From the NCBI GenBank assembly GCA_017442735.1, contig JAFRZE010000003.1:1-64000 (forward strand): a stretch of 64,000 bases of DNA, written 5' to 3'. Under the pieces are notes generated by a model. It had not been told where the DNA came from. It saw only the letters and a program-made list of their open reading frames with translations, and made no database searches. How positions within the stretch are numbered: the first letter of the stretch is position 1; every line of letters starts with the position of its first letter. This DNA comes from Bacillota bacterium (lineage in GTDB: Bacteria > Bacillota > Clostridia > Lachnospirales > Bianqueaceae). Below, piece by piece: positions 36,958 to 45,961 of the stretch. The position numbers and the translations under genes were made by a program.

Positions 36958-37188
36958 TCAGTCTCTCCGCACGAGGATGTCGTCGATCGGCACGCCGAAC
37001 AGATCGGAAAGGACGAGCAGATTGTCAATGGTCGGCATGGTATCACCTCGCTGCCATTTATAGATCGCCTGAGGCGTGGAGAAACCAAAGGCTGATTGAA
37101 GCTGCTTGACAGAAAGGCCGGATCCTACGCGCAGCTGATGAATCTTCTGACCTGTCCGGCTCAGGTCAACGACCGGAAAATGGTCCAT
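36958..37188 (-). CDS. Small XRE-family DNA-binding protein
   Basis: 76 residues from ATG 37188, which follows AAAGGAG with 11-base spacing; longer in-frame versions read through a terminator hairpin and are unlikely. The fold is a five-helix HTH_3 domain: GQKIHQLRVGSGLSVKQLQSAFGF, recognition segment STPQAIYKWQRGDTMPTID, and the closing LFGVPIDDIL. It is a likely transcription regulator. It lies upstream of, and in the same direction as, the knuckle lipoprotein, which has its own promoter 41 bases after this gene ends. Confidence 0.85.
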   Translation of the reverse strand: MDHFPVVDLSRTGQKIHQLRVGSGLSVKQLQSAFGFSTPQAIYKWQRGDTMPTIDNLLVLSDLFGVPIDDILVRRD

Positions 37189-37221
37189 GATAGTTTGATC
37201 TCCTTTACGAAATAGTCCAAC

Positions 37222-37251
37222 AAAAAACGCCTGCCTCATCAGAGGCAGGCG
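37222..37251 (-). terminator. Intrinsic terminator or attenuator ahead of the XRE gene
   Basis: A perfect 10-bp stem (CGCCTGCCTC / GAGGCAGGCG) with a 4-base loop, followed by six T on the minus strand. It lies only 34 bases before the XRE start codon and about 250 bases after the end of the fructoselysine operon. It can end that operon, or limit read-through into the regulator gene. Confidence 0.85.
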
Positions 37252-37274
37252 CAGGGTTTCTGGAATTCGCAAAT

Positions 37275-37418
37275 CTAGCGCATTCGGATAAGCTGCGGCA
37301 ATCGGGCCTCTTCAGAGGGTATACGGGTAGAGTGAGCAGGCATAATAAGGCACTGCATATTCATACGAACTGCAGGCTTACGGATGATGTTAACTGAAAA
37401 ATACAAGTTGTTTATCAT
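37275..37418 (-). CDS. Possible 47-residue leader peptide
   Basis: ATG 37418 follows AGAAAGGGACGGG, a weak but placed ribosome site, and the frame runs 47 codons to TAG, 24 bases before the terminator hairpin. The peptide (begins MINNLYFSVNIIRKP, ends PQLIRMR) has no recognised family, and no clear amino-acid bias. A TATAAT at 37496-37491 lies upstream but its -35 is poor. It may be a leader ORF, a small protein or chance. The 37419-37497 stretch shows no other structure that can be supported. Confidence 0.3.
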   Translation of the reverse strand: MINNLYFSVNIIRKPAVRMNMQCLIMPAHSTRIPSEEARLPQLIRMR

Positions 37419-37497
37419 TGTTTCCCGTCCCTTTCTAAAGATTTGGTTTTGCACACTATGGGTAGTTTACCACAGGCAGATCGTTTTGTCATTATAC

Positions 37498-38403
37498 TCA
37501 CGGTATAAAATGTTCAGAAAAAGAATACATCACCGCTTTGTCTTCCTCGGTCAAAGGCACTTGTTTTCCATATCCGAAGGATCCGGAGACAAGACACTGC
37601 GCGGCGGCAAAATCGGCCGCAAAGGAGAGGCTTTCGTGGATGTATTCGTCCTGGATAGGGGAGTCGTCGGACTTGGTCTTCAAGGCTTTGACATAGTTCG
37701 TCAGAAAACAGGTCAGAAATGCGTCTCCGGCACCCATGGTATCGGTCGCTTTGACCGGATGCGGCGGCTGGAGATAGAGCTTGTCGTGGATCAGTACCTG
37801 AGCGCCTTTGGAACCGCGGGTAGCGATCACGACACTCGGACCGTAAGAGGAGACTTTTTTCTGAAGTGCCAGGATTTCATCCTCCGGCATCTTTCCACAG
37901 GAGAGAACGGCTGCGTCGATATAGGGGCAGTGCTGCGCCAGATATTCCGGCGTATAGTCATCCGAGAAGTCCATGGAGACAAAAGCGCCGCTTTGTTTCA
38001 GCTTATATAGCTGTGGCTCCAGATAGCTGTAAATACTGGTATGGAGCAGATCAAATCCCTTCATATAGGCCATATCCGCGTCATCCAGAATGGGCGGATG
38101 CTCTTTGCAGGCGCCGCCTTTGTTGCCGGGGAGAAAGACCCGGTCACCGTTTACCAGCCAGACTCTGGCCAGACCGTTCTCGCCGGAGATATAGCGGCAG
38201 TGGGAAAGATCGAGCCCGAGCTCTTTTGCCACGCTGGAAACATGGCGGCCTACGATGTCATCGCCGAAAGAGCCGAGATAAGCGGATTCGCATCCCAGTT
38301 TCTGAGCAAATACGGCGAAGTTCATGGCGTTGCCGCCGGGATAGATCGTGCTGGTCTCGAGGTATTTATCGCAGACGTTATCGCCGATACCTAATACTTT
38401 CAT
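37498..38403 (-). CDS. frlD: PfkB-family sugar kinase, likely fructoselysine 6-kinase
   Basis: 301 residues. PfkB signatures: the N-terminal PGGNAMNFAVFAQKLG and C-terminal DTMGAGDAFLTCFL, which holds the catalytic Asp and anion hole. Size and start (MKVLGIGDNVCDKYL) resemble FrlD. It is the last gene of a three-gene unit with two SIS-domain deglycase-like genes. In E. coli FrlD phosphorylates fructoselysine at C6 and FrlB splits the product to glucose 6-phosphate and lysine, so the context fits Amadori-product use. No dedicated transporter or regulator gene lies in this window, and a different aminosugar substrate remains possible. Confidence 0.75.
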   Translation of the reverse strand: MKVLGIGDNVCDKYLETSTIYPGGNAMNFAVFAQKLGCESAYLGSFGDDIVGRHVSSVAKELGLDLSHCRYISGENGLARVWLVNGDRVFLPGNKGGACKEHPPILDDADMAYMKGFDLLHTSIYSYLEPQLYKLKQSGAFVSMDFSDDYTPEYLAQHCPYIDAAVLSCGKMPEDEILALQKKVSSYGPSVVIATRGSKGAQVLIHDKLYLQPPHPVKATDTMGAGDAFLTCFLTNYVKALKTKSDDSPIQDEYIHESLSFAADFAAAQCLVSGSFGYGKQVPLTEEDKAVMYSFSEHFIP

Positions 38404-38434
38404 ATTTGGGTCCCCTTACTGTTTGATTTCGGCA

Positions 38435-39430
38435 TCAATACGTGAGCTTACGGTAGTAGCGCCGAATAGCCATAGGATGACGTCTCAGATGCTCCAGATG
38501 TGCACTTAAACGGCGGCAGATCACACTGATGATAAAGGGCGACAGGAAAGGTCGGAAAGAGGGATCGATATCTTTAAGATCATAGTCCGACGTATCGATT
38601 TTATAGACTTTGGCGCTGATCGTTTCAGCAAATCTCTGGACACGTGTCATCTCAGGACGGGTCTTATCTTCTCCGAAAAACAGGAGCAGCGGGACGTCAC
38701 GCTCGATCACTTCCAGTGTCCCATGGAAGAAATTCGCGGCACTAATGGGACGGGAACGCATCCAAAGCATTTCTTCCATAATGCACATGCCATAACAGGT
38801 CGCCCAGTCTTCCAAAGAGCCGGAACCTACGATATAGAGCAGGGGCTCTTCGCAGATCGCCATGGCCAGTGCAGCCATATCTTTTTCACATGTCTGACTG
38901 ATGGAAACAAGGTTTTCCGGAAGTGCCTTTAAAGCAGTTATAAGGTCCTGATAGGCCGGGAACTGTCCGGCATGGTACATCAAACGGAAGACAACACTGT
39001 ACAGGAATTCTTTCTCGCCATATGGATGGACAAGAGGAAAGTCGGCCTTCTTTGCCAGAGGAGTATTCGGGGTAGCAACATAAGCCAGTACTTTCGCCCC
39101 GCGGGCTTGCGCGTAATCGACAGCAGCGAGGATCTCTTTTGTGTCGCCGGAAGCAGAACAGGTGACAACGAGGGTTCGTTCATCCAGATAGGCGGGAGCC
39201 TCCAGGACCAGGTCCGCCGCGTTCTCGAGATAAACTGGCAGGCGGCAGCCGTACTGTTTAGCAAGATGAAGAATCTGGCTTTCAGCAAGGATCGTACCGC
39301 CGATACCTACAAAGATAATGTTGGAATAGCCGTTTTGAACGATCTGATCGACCAGACGTTCGGCTTCAGAAATGACCTGAAGACTGGTTTTCATTTCTTC
39401 CAGATGCTTTTCCGGTTCATAAGCTTTCAT
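38435..39430 (-). CDS. SIS-domain protein, second deglycase-like paralog
   Basis: 331 residues. Two SIS halves are visible: VGIGGTILAESQ with SASGDTKE in the first, and GSGSLEDWATCYGMCIMEEMLWM in the second. The C-terminus RRYYRKLTY resembles the RRYMWKMEY end of its upstream neighbour, so the two are paralogs arising from duplication. Paired SIS deglycases are known for fructoselysine and glucoselysine 6-phosphates (FrlB, GfrE, GfrF), so one copy may serve the glucoselysine-type substrate. Only four bases separate it from the upstream gene, so it is in one operon. Confidence 0.75.
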   Translation of the reverse strand: MKAYEPEKHLEEMKTSLQVISEAERLVDQIVQNGYSNIIFVGIGGTILAESQILHLAKQYGCRLPVYLENAADLVLEAPAYLDERTLVVTCSASGDTKEILAAVDYAQARGAKVLAYVATPNTPLAKKADFPLVHPYGEKEFLYSVVFRLMYHAGQFPAYQDLITALKALPENLVSISQTCEKDMAALAMAICEEPLLYIVGSGSLEDWATCYGMCIMEEMLWMRSRPISAANFFHGTLEVIERDVPLLLFFGEDKTRPEMTRVQRFAETISAKVYKIDTSDYDLKDIDPSFRPFLSPFIISVICRRLSAHLEHLRRHPMAIRRYYRKLTY

Positions 39431-39434
39431 ATCA

Positions 39435-40421
39435 TCAGTACTCCATTTTCCACATATATCGTCTCTGGCTTAAGGGATGCTCACGTTCTTCTGATAAACG
39501 CTCCGCGTAGACCCGCAATATGGCGCCTAACAGCACAGGGTTGAAGAAGTCTTTGACTTCTGCCGGGACAGCCTCGTCCAGATGATAATCCCTGGCATCC
39601 ACGACGGTCAGTTTTGCTTCGAAACGAAGGAGAAAGGTCTTGGCCCGTTCATCCATGGGACGGGTTGGGCCATCATTCATCAGCAGCAGGTAGGGAACAT
39701 CTTTATCCACCATCTCAAAGGGACCATGAAAGAAATCACCGACGTTATAGGTGGAAGCCGGGATCCACTGCATTTCCATCATGAGACAGGCCGCAAAGGA
39801 CCAGGCAAGCTCCTGCATGGAACCGGAAGAGGTGACATAGAGAAGGGGCATGTCGCGGTAGTCTTTCGCGAATTTACCCGCGGGTTCAGAAAGATCGGCC
39901 GTGACCTTATCGATCACGGGAAGGATCTGTCGTACGGCCTGATACATCAGGGGAAGATCCCGGTAGCCTTCCGTCTGGTCCAGCAGTTCCGCTGCCAGAA
40001 GAAGCGCTTTGATGGTTTTATCTTCCTTAACGGAATAAGCGCCCTTCCATTCGAAGGTTACGATGGCATCGGCGTCTTTTGTCATGGGAGAGGTCGGGTC
40101 GTTGGTCAGGGTGATCGTTACCGCGCCGCGGGCTTTAGCGACCGAAGTGGCTTTGACCGTTTCGGGTGTGGTGCCACTGAGCGAGCAGGTGATCACCACG
40201 GCGGATTCATCGACCGCGTCCATGGTAGCCAAAACGAATTCGTTGGCTGTGTGCAGAGAGGAGCGCAAGTATCTTGCTTTAGCGGAAAGCAGATAACACG
40301 CGGGATAGAGATCTGAGCGGGAAGCGCCGCAGCCTACGAAATAGACGCTGCGGACAGTCCGGTTAGCAATTAGTTGACGGATCAGGCCTTTTATTTCATC
40401 GATCTGTGAAATCTGAAGCAT
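39435..40421 (-). CDS. frlB: SIS-domain deglycase, FrlB-like (fructoselysine-6-phosphate deglycase)
   Basis: 328 residues, first gene of the minus-strand operon, with GGGAG before its ATG. The SIS fold is shown by FVGCGASRSDLYPA and TCSLSGTTPET. The block ASTYNVGDFFHGPFEMVDK and the terminal HPLSQRRYMWKMEY match FrlB-type deglycases, which use a Glu-based active site to release lysine and glucose 6-phosphate. A strong promoter and a palindrome overlapping its -10 lie upstream, so the operon is probably repressed. Assignment rests on family resemblance and the kinase neighbour. Confidence 0.8.
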   Translation of the reverse strand: MLQISQIDEIKGLIRQLIANRTVRSVYFVGCGASRSDLYPACYLLSAKARYLRSSLHTANEFVLATMDAVDESAVVITCSLSGTTPETVKATSVAKARGAVTITLTNDPTSPMTKDADAIVTFEWKGAYSVKEDKTIKALLLAAELLDQTEGYRDLPLMYQAVRQILPVIDKVTADLSEPAGKFAKDYRDMPLLYVTSSGSMQELAWSFAACLMMEMQWIPASTYNVGDFFHGPFEMVDKDVPYLLLMNDGPTRPMDERAKTFLLRFEAKLTVVDARDYHLDEAVPAEVKDFFNPVLLGAILRVYAERLSEEREHPLSQRRYMWKMEY

Positions 40422-40446
40422 AAGAATCTCCCTTCGTACATGATAG

Positions 40447-40463
40447 TTTCTGTATAACAGAAA
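40447..40463 (-). promoter_or_regulatory. 17-bp palindromic operator candidate overlapping the frl -10 element
   Basis: TTTCTGTATAACAGAAA is a perfect 7-bp inverted repeat around three bases. It covers the -10 hexamer, so a bound protein would block the promoter. FrlR-type GntR regulators govern frl operons elsewhere, but none is encoded nearby and the site is not a canonical GntR box that I can confirm. Confidence 0.55.
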
Positions 40464-40480
40464 AGGGCGGAAAATGTCAA
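40451..40480 (-). promoter_or_regulatory. Promoter of the frl-like operon
   Basis: On the minus strand TTGACA (40480-40475) and TATACA (40456-40451) with an 18-bp spacer. This is the best -35 hexamer in the window and lies about 30 bases before the first operon gene. Confidence 0.75.
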
Positions 40481-40582
40481 GACCAGGATCATGCCAAATT
40501 ATGTATCAGAGTTCAAGTTTTTTATATTTTTGTACAAGATTGTGCAAAGGTGACAGATTTGTGGATAGATGAGAAATATGAG

Positions 40583-40611
40583 TTGCATTCACAGTTAAAG
40601 TCCATTATAAT
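40583..40611 (+). promoter_or_regulatory. Promoter of the type VII secretion locus
   Basis: TTGCAT (40583-40588) and TATAAT (40606-40611) with 17 bp between, 52 bases before the first gene. A loose inverted repeat (TTGTACAAG...ATTGTGCAA, 40530-40547) lies upstream and could be an operator, but matching is partial. Confidence 0.7.
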
Positions 40612-40663
40612 AGTGCTTACTTTCTAACGATAATATCAAGTGAAACAGAAAGGAGGCGCATGG

Positions 40664-41200
40664 GTGAAATTCAGAGTGAAAACCAAAGATGACCGGCTAT
40701 ATATTAAGGTAAAAACAGTAAGAAAAGAGGACTTTAATAGTGTAGAAATGTATTATTTCGCATCCAAGTCTTTTCCTTTCTTTCTTTGTCCGATTCAGGA
40801 AAAAAAGAATACCGTCATATTTTCCGGCCCGAAGGGGATCCCACTTAAAGATTATCTGGAACACGGTGTAACGCAGGGCGATTTCTTTTCTTTAATCCGG
40901 CAGATCACCGATGTGACTTTGTGGCTTAAGAAAGAGATGTTCGCGGTCAATCGGGTGGTCTGGGATCTCCGTTATATTTACATCACGGAACGGACGAAAG
41001 AGATCCGGATGATCTTTGTGCCGGTCGAACAAAGGACGGATCCGAGAGAGATATTGGTTTTCTTCGTCAGGATGATGAATACGCTGCGGCCGTCCTCAGA
41101 AAGGGATCATGAGTATCTGGAGAAGTTTTACCGTTTTCTGAAGACCCAGCAGTCCTACGAGCCGGTCCGGATCGACCGCTATCTCAGCCAATATGCCTAA
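40664..41200 (+). CDS. DUF6382/EssB pseudokinase-like cytosolic protein of the type VII locus
   Basis: 178 residues from GTG 40664: AGGAGG sits 7 bases upstream, while the GTG at 40640 has no such site. The sequence has a small beta-rich N-terminal half (RVKTKDDRLYIKVKT) and a helical part. Segments FFSLIRQITDVTLWL and VVWDLRYIYITE, then IRMIFVPVE, follow the pattern of the pseudokinase-like DUF6382 domain, which is often found beside WXG100 genes and is also reminiscent of the cytosolic part of EssB. No membrane segment or FHA domain is attached. It overlaps essC by 8 bases. Likely role: docking partner of EssC or substrate; inferred from family and position. Confidence 0.6.
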   Translation: MKFRVKTKDDRLYIKVKTVRKEDFNSVEMYYFASKSFPFFLCPIQEKKNTVIFSGPKGIPLKDYLEHGVTQGDFFSLIRQITDVTLWLKKEMFAVNRVVWDLRYIYITERTKEIRMIFVPVEQRTDPREILVFFVRMMNTLRPSSERDHEYLEKFYRFLKTQQSYEPVRIDRYLSQYA

Positions 41201-44200
41201 AATTGCATGGATTCATTTGACCCTGTATCGTTCTAAGGCGGATCAGCGGGCGAAGGAAGCGGATCTGGAGATCCCGCTTTCGATCACGGCGGACGATCTT
41301 CGGGAAGCTATTTCCGGGATCTATCAGGTAAAGATCGGGCTCCTGAAAACAGAATATCCTTCCAGAGTTCTTTCCGGAAAGATGGTTTTGGGCGAGTCGG
41401 GAATCAGAAACGGTACCCACCTGATTGCGGGACCCCCTGTCAGTGAATACCTTACGGTCGGGGAAGAGATGTTAGCGGATTTCCACCCGGGGAAAGAATA
41501 TCCTAAGTTTACCAGAAATACCCGGATCCGGACAGTACTGGATCAGGAGGGGATCGAGATCCTGGATCCTCCGAAAAAGCCTGAGAAGAGAAAAGAAGGC
41601 TGGTTTCTCCGACTCCTTCCGGCTTTCAGTATGCTGGTTACCGCGGGTGCGCTGGCTTTACTCGGCGGCGGCCGGATGCTGGTCTTTTCGATCATTTCCG
41701 GCATCATGGCGATCATCAGCTCCGTGGGAGCGCTGATCCAGAACCGCAATGAGAAAAAAGAAAGCATCAGGGGACGGACACAGAAATACAAACAGTATAT
41801 CGCGAACAAACAACGAGAGATCGAACTGGCGCGCGAAAAGGAGAAGAAAGACCTGGAGAAGATCTGCCTGTCTCTTTCGGAAGAGGCAGAGAGGATCCTG
41901 TGTTTTTCACCGGAGCTTTTCGACCGGACGCTGGAGGACGAGGATTTCCTTCTTGTTCGTCTGGGAAGCGGGTCGGTCCCGGCTGTCAAAGAGGTCATCT
42001 GCCATCATCAGGAACGGCTGGAAGTGGAGGATGAGCTTTTTGATCTTCCCGAACAGCTGAGGCGGCGGTATCAGTTTATCGCGGACGCGCCTGTGACAGT
42101 AGATCTTAAGAAGATCTGCGCGATGGGCGTGGTGGGGACAGAAGCGGATCGCTATGAGATCCTGAAGGAGATGCTGATCGATCTGTGTTCCCGTCAGTAC
42201 TATTCCGATCTTCGACTGTTCCTGGTATCCGGTGAAAGAACTGCCCAAAGGATTCGGTGGGCACGGTTTTTTCCACACGTGTTCTGTGAAGAGTTGGGCA
42301 TGCCAGCGACGGCCGTGACGGATGAATATCGTCTGATCATCTACGAGTATCTATATAAAGAACTGTCCGAACGCGAGCAGATGCCGAAAGAAGCCATCAG
42401 GCACAGAGAATGGCTGGTCGTTTTTCTCTATGAGGATACCGGGTTTATGACGCATCCGGTTTCCCGGTATGTCGAGAAGGCGAAGGAGCTGGCGGTCACG
42501 TTCATTTTCTTTAAGGAGCGTCCGGAGGATGTCCCCGTGGGATGTCAGTATATCCTGGAGATCAGGGACCTGAGAGGCGCCGTGCTGATCCCGGTAGTGG
42601 ACAGTGCGCAGTCTGTATATGTTTTTTATCCGCGGATCGCGGATGAAAGAGCAGAGAAGCTCGCGAAGATCCTTGCTCCGGTCTATACGGAAGAGATCTC
42701 GCTGGAAGGTTCGCTCTCCACAAGCTATTCCCTCTTTGAAATGCTGGGTATCCACTCCGTGAGAGAACTGGATCTTTCCAGACGGTGGAAAGAGTCGGAT
42801 GTGACCCGTCACATAGCGGCGCCGATCGGCATTTCAAAGACGGGGATCCTGGAACTGGATCTGTCGGAGCAGGCGCACGGACCTCACGGACTCGTCGCTG
42901 GTATGACGGGTTCCGGCAAATCGGAGCTGCTGCAGACACTGATCCTTTCCCTGTCGACTTTGTTCCATCCGTATGAAGTAGGATTTTTGATCATTGATTT
43001 CAAGGGCGGCGGGATGTCCGGACCCTTCAAAGATCTGCCGCATCTGATCGGCACCATCACGAACATAGACGGAAGTGCCGTCGAACGATCATTAAGGTCT
43101 ATCAAAGCGGAACTGACCAGGAGGCAGAAGCTTTTTCATGAGGCGAATGTCAGTCATATCGACCAGTATATTCATCTGTACAAGGCAGGGAAGGCTTCTT
43201 CCCCCATGCCGCATCTGATCATCATCGTGGATGAGTTCGCGGAACTGAAAGCTGAGCAGCCGGAGTTTATGAAGAAACTCATCTTGGCGGCCCGTATCGG
43301 ACGAAGCCTGGGAGTCCATCTGATCTTGGCGACGCAGAAACCGGCCGGACAGGTGAGTGAGCAGATCTGGTCAAATTCACGCTTCCGGATCTGTCTGAAG
43401 GTCCAGAGCAGGGAGGACAGCAATGAAGTGCTGAAATCTCCTCTGGCGGCGGAGATCAGGGAACCGGGCCGGGCCTGTTTTCAGGTGGGGAATAACGAGC
43501 TCTTTGAACTGTTCCAGTCCGCCTATTCCGGCAGCGATGTTAGTGAAGCGTCAGCAAGCTTTGCGGACAGGAAAGAATTCACGATCAGACAGTATACGGA
43601 GCAGGGGAAAAAAGTGCCGGTCTATGTACGGAAGAATCCGCAGACCGTAGAGAAGAAGACTCAGCAGGAAGCGCTCGTCCGGCATATCCGTGAGTACGCG
43701 GATTCAGCCAGGATCCGGAAACTCCCGGACATCTGCCTGCCGGTACTTCCGAAGGTACTGAACTATCCGGATGAGGAAGAAGCTACCATTTCGGGGATGT
43801 TGTGCAGGATCGGGATCTATGATGATCCGGATGAGCAGTATCAGGGAGAGTATTCGCTCGATCTTTCCGGACAGAATGTCATGGTGATCGGTTCATCTCA
43901 AAGCGGAAAAACAAATCTGCTGCAGACGATGATACGAAGCCTCACGAGCCGGTATTCGCCTGAGGAAGTCCATATCTATCTTCTGGACTTTGCATCGATG
44001 ACATTGAAGCATTTCGAAGAGCTTCATCATGTGGGCGGAGTCGTCACTGCTTCGGAGGATGAAAAGCTGAAGCATCTTTTCCGGATGCTGCTGGATGAGT
44101 TATCGTTTCGAAAAGAAAAACTACTGAAAACGGGCGTCAGTTCCTTCACAGCCTACCGGGAAGCAGGACGAAACGATCTTCCGCTGTTCGTCCTGATGAT

Positions 44201-45335
44201 CGATAATCTGACGGTTTTGAAGGAACTATATCTGCAAGACTGTGATGAACTGCTGATGCTCTGCAGGGAAGGAGCTTCTTTGGGAATCAGCGTGATCATC
44301 GCCAACGCGAATACACAGGGCATCGGGTATCGGTATCTTTCTTCCTTTGGCATAAGGATCGCGTTATTCTGCCACGACGCGGGCGAATACAGCGCACTCT
44401 TTGATCACTGCCGTGAGCGGCTTCCGAATATCCCCGGACGGGCACTTCTCGGGATGGATAAGAAACATCCGGAGTGTCAGACCTATCTGGCTTTCCAGGG
44501 GGAAAAGGAGATCGAGCAGGCGGACAAGATCCGGGACTTTATCAGGAAGACCAATCAGAAATATCCAGGTATGCACGCGCGAAGGATTCCTGGGATCCCG
44601 GACCGTCTTCGGATGGAAGACCTCTGCAATGGTTTTTCATCGGAGAAGCCATATCAGGTAGCGATCGGGCTCGACTATGAGACAGTCACTCCTTTCATCC
44701 TGAATCTCGCGGCGGTGGGAACACTAGCGGTCTCCGGCAGGGATGAAAGCGGATACCATGAAAGGGTGATCAGCCTGCTTCAGATGGCGAATAAGCTTTA
44801 TCCGGGCAGGATCCAGGTACATGTCGTGGACGGGGTAGAGAGAAGACTGGAAAAGCTGCGGACAGAACGCTTTGTCAGCAGTTATACGCTCAATGCGGAA
44901 GCAGTTTGTCCAATCATCCGGCAGATGGAGAAAGAACTGAAAAAACGATATGAATTTCTGGTAAGCGGAGACATGGAGAAACTTAGGAAGACGTCGCTTC
45001 TCGTCCTGGTGATGGAAGGGCAAGATCCCATCACAGCAATCCAGAATGATCGTGATGCTCTGACAGCTTACAAGAATATTGCAGGTCGGTATAAGAATCT
45101 GAATGTCTGTATCCTTCTGCTGATTGAAAACGCGACTATCAGCTACAATGCGCCGGATATGTTGAAAGCAATAAAAGATTCACGCCATGTTCTGTTCTTT
45201 GATGACTTGGTAAATCTGAAGATCTTCGATCCGCCGCTTCCCTGGCTGCGAACATACAAAAAGCCGCTCGAACAAGACAGCGGCTATTATATGAAAGGAA
45301 ATGGAATTGTGAAGCTGAAGACACCAAGTTGTTAA
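41193..45335 (+). CDS. essC: EssC-like FtsK/SpoIIIE ATPase of type VIIb secretion
   Basis: 1380 residues. An N-terminal 130-residue part is followed by two hydrophobic segments (about 139-185). ATPase D1 has Walker A GMTGSGKSELL (about residue 570) and Walker B IIIVDEFAEL; D2 has GSSQSGKTNLL (about 900) and Walker B FVLMIDN. A third ATPase-like part (about 1150-1380) has SGRDESGYHE where the P-loop should be, so it is probably degenerate, as is usual for the last domain in this family. EssC drives export of WXG100 and LXG proteins. The N-terminus appears shorter than the double-FHA EssC of Staphylococcus. Co-transcribed with flanking genes. Confidence 0.88.
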   Translation: MPKIAWIHLTLYRSKADQRAKEADLEIPLSITADDLREAISGIYQVKIGLLKTEYPSRVLSGKMVLGESGIRNGTHLIAGPPVSEYLTVGEEMLADFHPGKEYPKFTRNTRIRTVLDQEGIEILDPPKKPEKRKEGWFLRLLPAFSMLVTAGALALLGGGRMLVFSIISGIMAIISSVGALIQNRNEKKESIRGRTQKYKQYIANKQREIELAREKEKKDLEKICLSLSEEAERILCFSPELFDRTLEDEDFLLVRLGSGSVPAVKEVICHHQERLEVEDELFDLPEQLRRRYQFIADAPVTVDLKKICAMGVVGTEADRYEILKEMLIDLCSRQYYSDLRLFLVSGERTAQRIRWARFFPHVFCEELGMPATAVTDEYRLIIYEYLYKELSEREQMPKEAIRHREWLVVFLYEDTGFMTHPVSRYVEKAKELAVTFIFFKERPEDVPVGCQYILEIRDLRGAVLIPVVDSAQSVYVFYPRIADERAEKLAKILAPVYTEEISLEGSLSTSYSLFEMLGIHSVRELDLSRRWKESDVTRHIAAPIGISKTGILELDLSEQAHGPHGLVAGMTGSGKSELLQTLILSLSTLFHPYEVGFLIIDFKGGGMSGPFKDLPHLIGTITNIDGSAVERSLRSIKAELTRRQKLFHEANVSHIDQYIHLYKAGKASSPMPHLIIIVDEFAELKAEQPEFMKKLILAARIGRSLGVHLILATQKPAGQVSEQIWSNSRFRICLKVQSREDSNEVLKSPLAAEIREPGRACFQVGNNELFELFQSAYSGSDVSEASASFADRKEFTIRQYTEQGKKVPVYVRKNPQTVEKKTQQEALVRHIREYADSARIRKLPDICLPVLPKVLNYPDEEEATISGMLCRIGIYDDPDEQYQGEYSLDLSGQNVMVIGSSQSGKTNLLQTMIRSLTSRYSPEEVHIYLLDFASMTLKHFEELHHVGGVVTASEDEKLKHLFRMLLDELSFRKEKLLKTGVSSFTAYREAGRNDLPLFVLMIDNLTVLKELYLQDCDELLMLCREGASLGISVIIANANTQGIGYRYLSSFGIRIALFCHDAGEYSALFDHCRERLPNIPGRALLGMDKKHPECQTYLAFQGEKEIEQADKIRDFIRKTNQKYPGMHARRIPGIPDRLRMEDLCNGFSSEKPYQVAIGLDYETVTPFILNLAAVGTLAVSGRDESGYHERVISLLQMANKLYPGRIQVHVVDGVERRLEKLRTERFVSSYTLNAEAVCPIIRQMEKELKKRYEFLVSGDMEKLRKTSLLVLVMEGQDPITAIQNDRDALTAYKNIAGRYKNLNVCILLLIENATISYNAPDMLKAIKDSRHVLFFDDLVNLKIFDPPLPWLRTYKKPLEQDSGYYMKGNGIVKLKTPSC

Positions 45336-45396
45336 ATAGATTGGAAAAAATCCCGGGATATCCGGTGATATAAAAACAAAATGGGAGGAAAAAACT

Positions 45397-45693
45397 ATGG
45401 CAAGTCAAATCAGGATCACCCCCGACCAGATGCGGGGAAGGGCAAATGAATACCGGCTTGAGGCGGATACGGTAAACGGTGTGATCAGCCGGATGGATAT
45501 ACTTCTGTCCATGCTTGCGAGCGAATGGGAGGGTGCGGCCAGCGAATCCTATCAGAGTCGGTACAGTGAGCTGAAACCTTCTTTCCTGAAAGCGGAGGAG
45601 CTGATCCGGGAGATCGCGCAGGCACTGGATACGACCGCGAATATCGTGGAAGAGACGGATACTTCGATCGCCGCTCAGTTCAGAAATGGCTGA
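45397..45693 (+). CDS. WXG100-family secreted protein (EsxA-like)
   Basis: 98 residues, the usual length. A helical hairpin with the central turn WEG (in SEWEGAASESY), and helices rich in heptad-spaced hydrophobic residues, identify it. Such proteins are exported by EssC as dimers, and often pair with an LXG substrate. GGGAGG lies upstream of the ATG. No YxxxD/E-type tail could be assigned with certainty; the C-terminus ends TSIAAQFRNG. Confidence 0.9.
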   Translation: MASQIRITPDQMRGRANEYRLEADTVNGVISRMDILLSMLASEWEGAASESYQSRYSELKPSFLKAEELIREIAQALDTTANIVEETDTSIAAQFRNG

Positions 45694-45961
45694 TACGATC
45701 CTATTTAATGAAAGTGTATTTCAAACCTGGATATCGGAACTGGAAGCATCTTTAGTATACGATCTGGCCTCTATGGAGGTTTCTTCAAAGGAAACCCTGA
45801 GCGCTGTCAGGATGATGCAGGAAAGCATGACCGCTTATGTGGAAGTTCTGAGGCTGCTGTCGGAAAATCTCGCGGAAGAAGTCAGTCATATGAGAGCAGC
45901 GGCGGAAGCTATTATAGATACGGACCAGAAAGCTAGAGGGAGTTTTAGCGGAAAGATATGA
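45686..45961 (+). CDS. Small helical WXG100-like partner protein
   Basis: 91 residues, overlapping the WXG100 gene by 8 bases and the next gene by 4. It is predicted to be mainly helical (DLASMEVSSKETLSAVRMMQESMTAYVEVLRLLSENLAEEV) with no W-x-G turn. LXG substrates often have small helical chaperone-like partners encoded just ahead of them, and that is the likeliest role. Family assignment is uncertain. Confidence 0.6.
   Translation: MADTILFNESVFQTWISELEASLVYDLASMEVSSKETLSAVRMMQESMTAYVEVLRLLSENLAEEVSHMRAAAEAIIDTDQKARGSFSGKI

Noticed and set aside
36958-37272. A 104-residue version of the XRE regulator starting at TTG 37272
   Set aside because: The extra 28 codons read through the terminator stem, while ATG 37188 has a good ribosome site and starts the HTH domain.
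42834-43105. Short minus-strand frames within essC
   Set aside because: No ribosome site or domain; they overlap the Walker A region of a clear ATPase gene.
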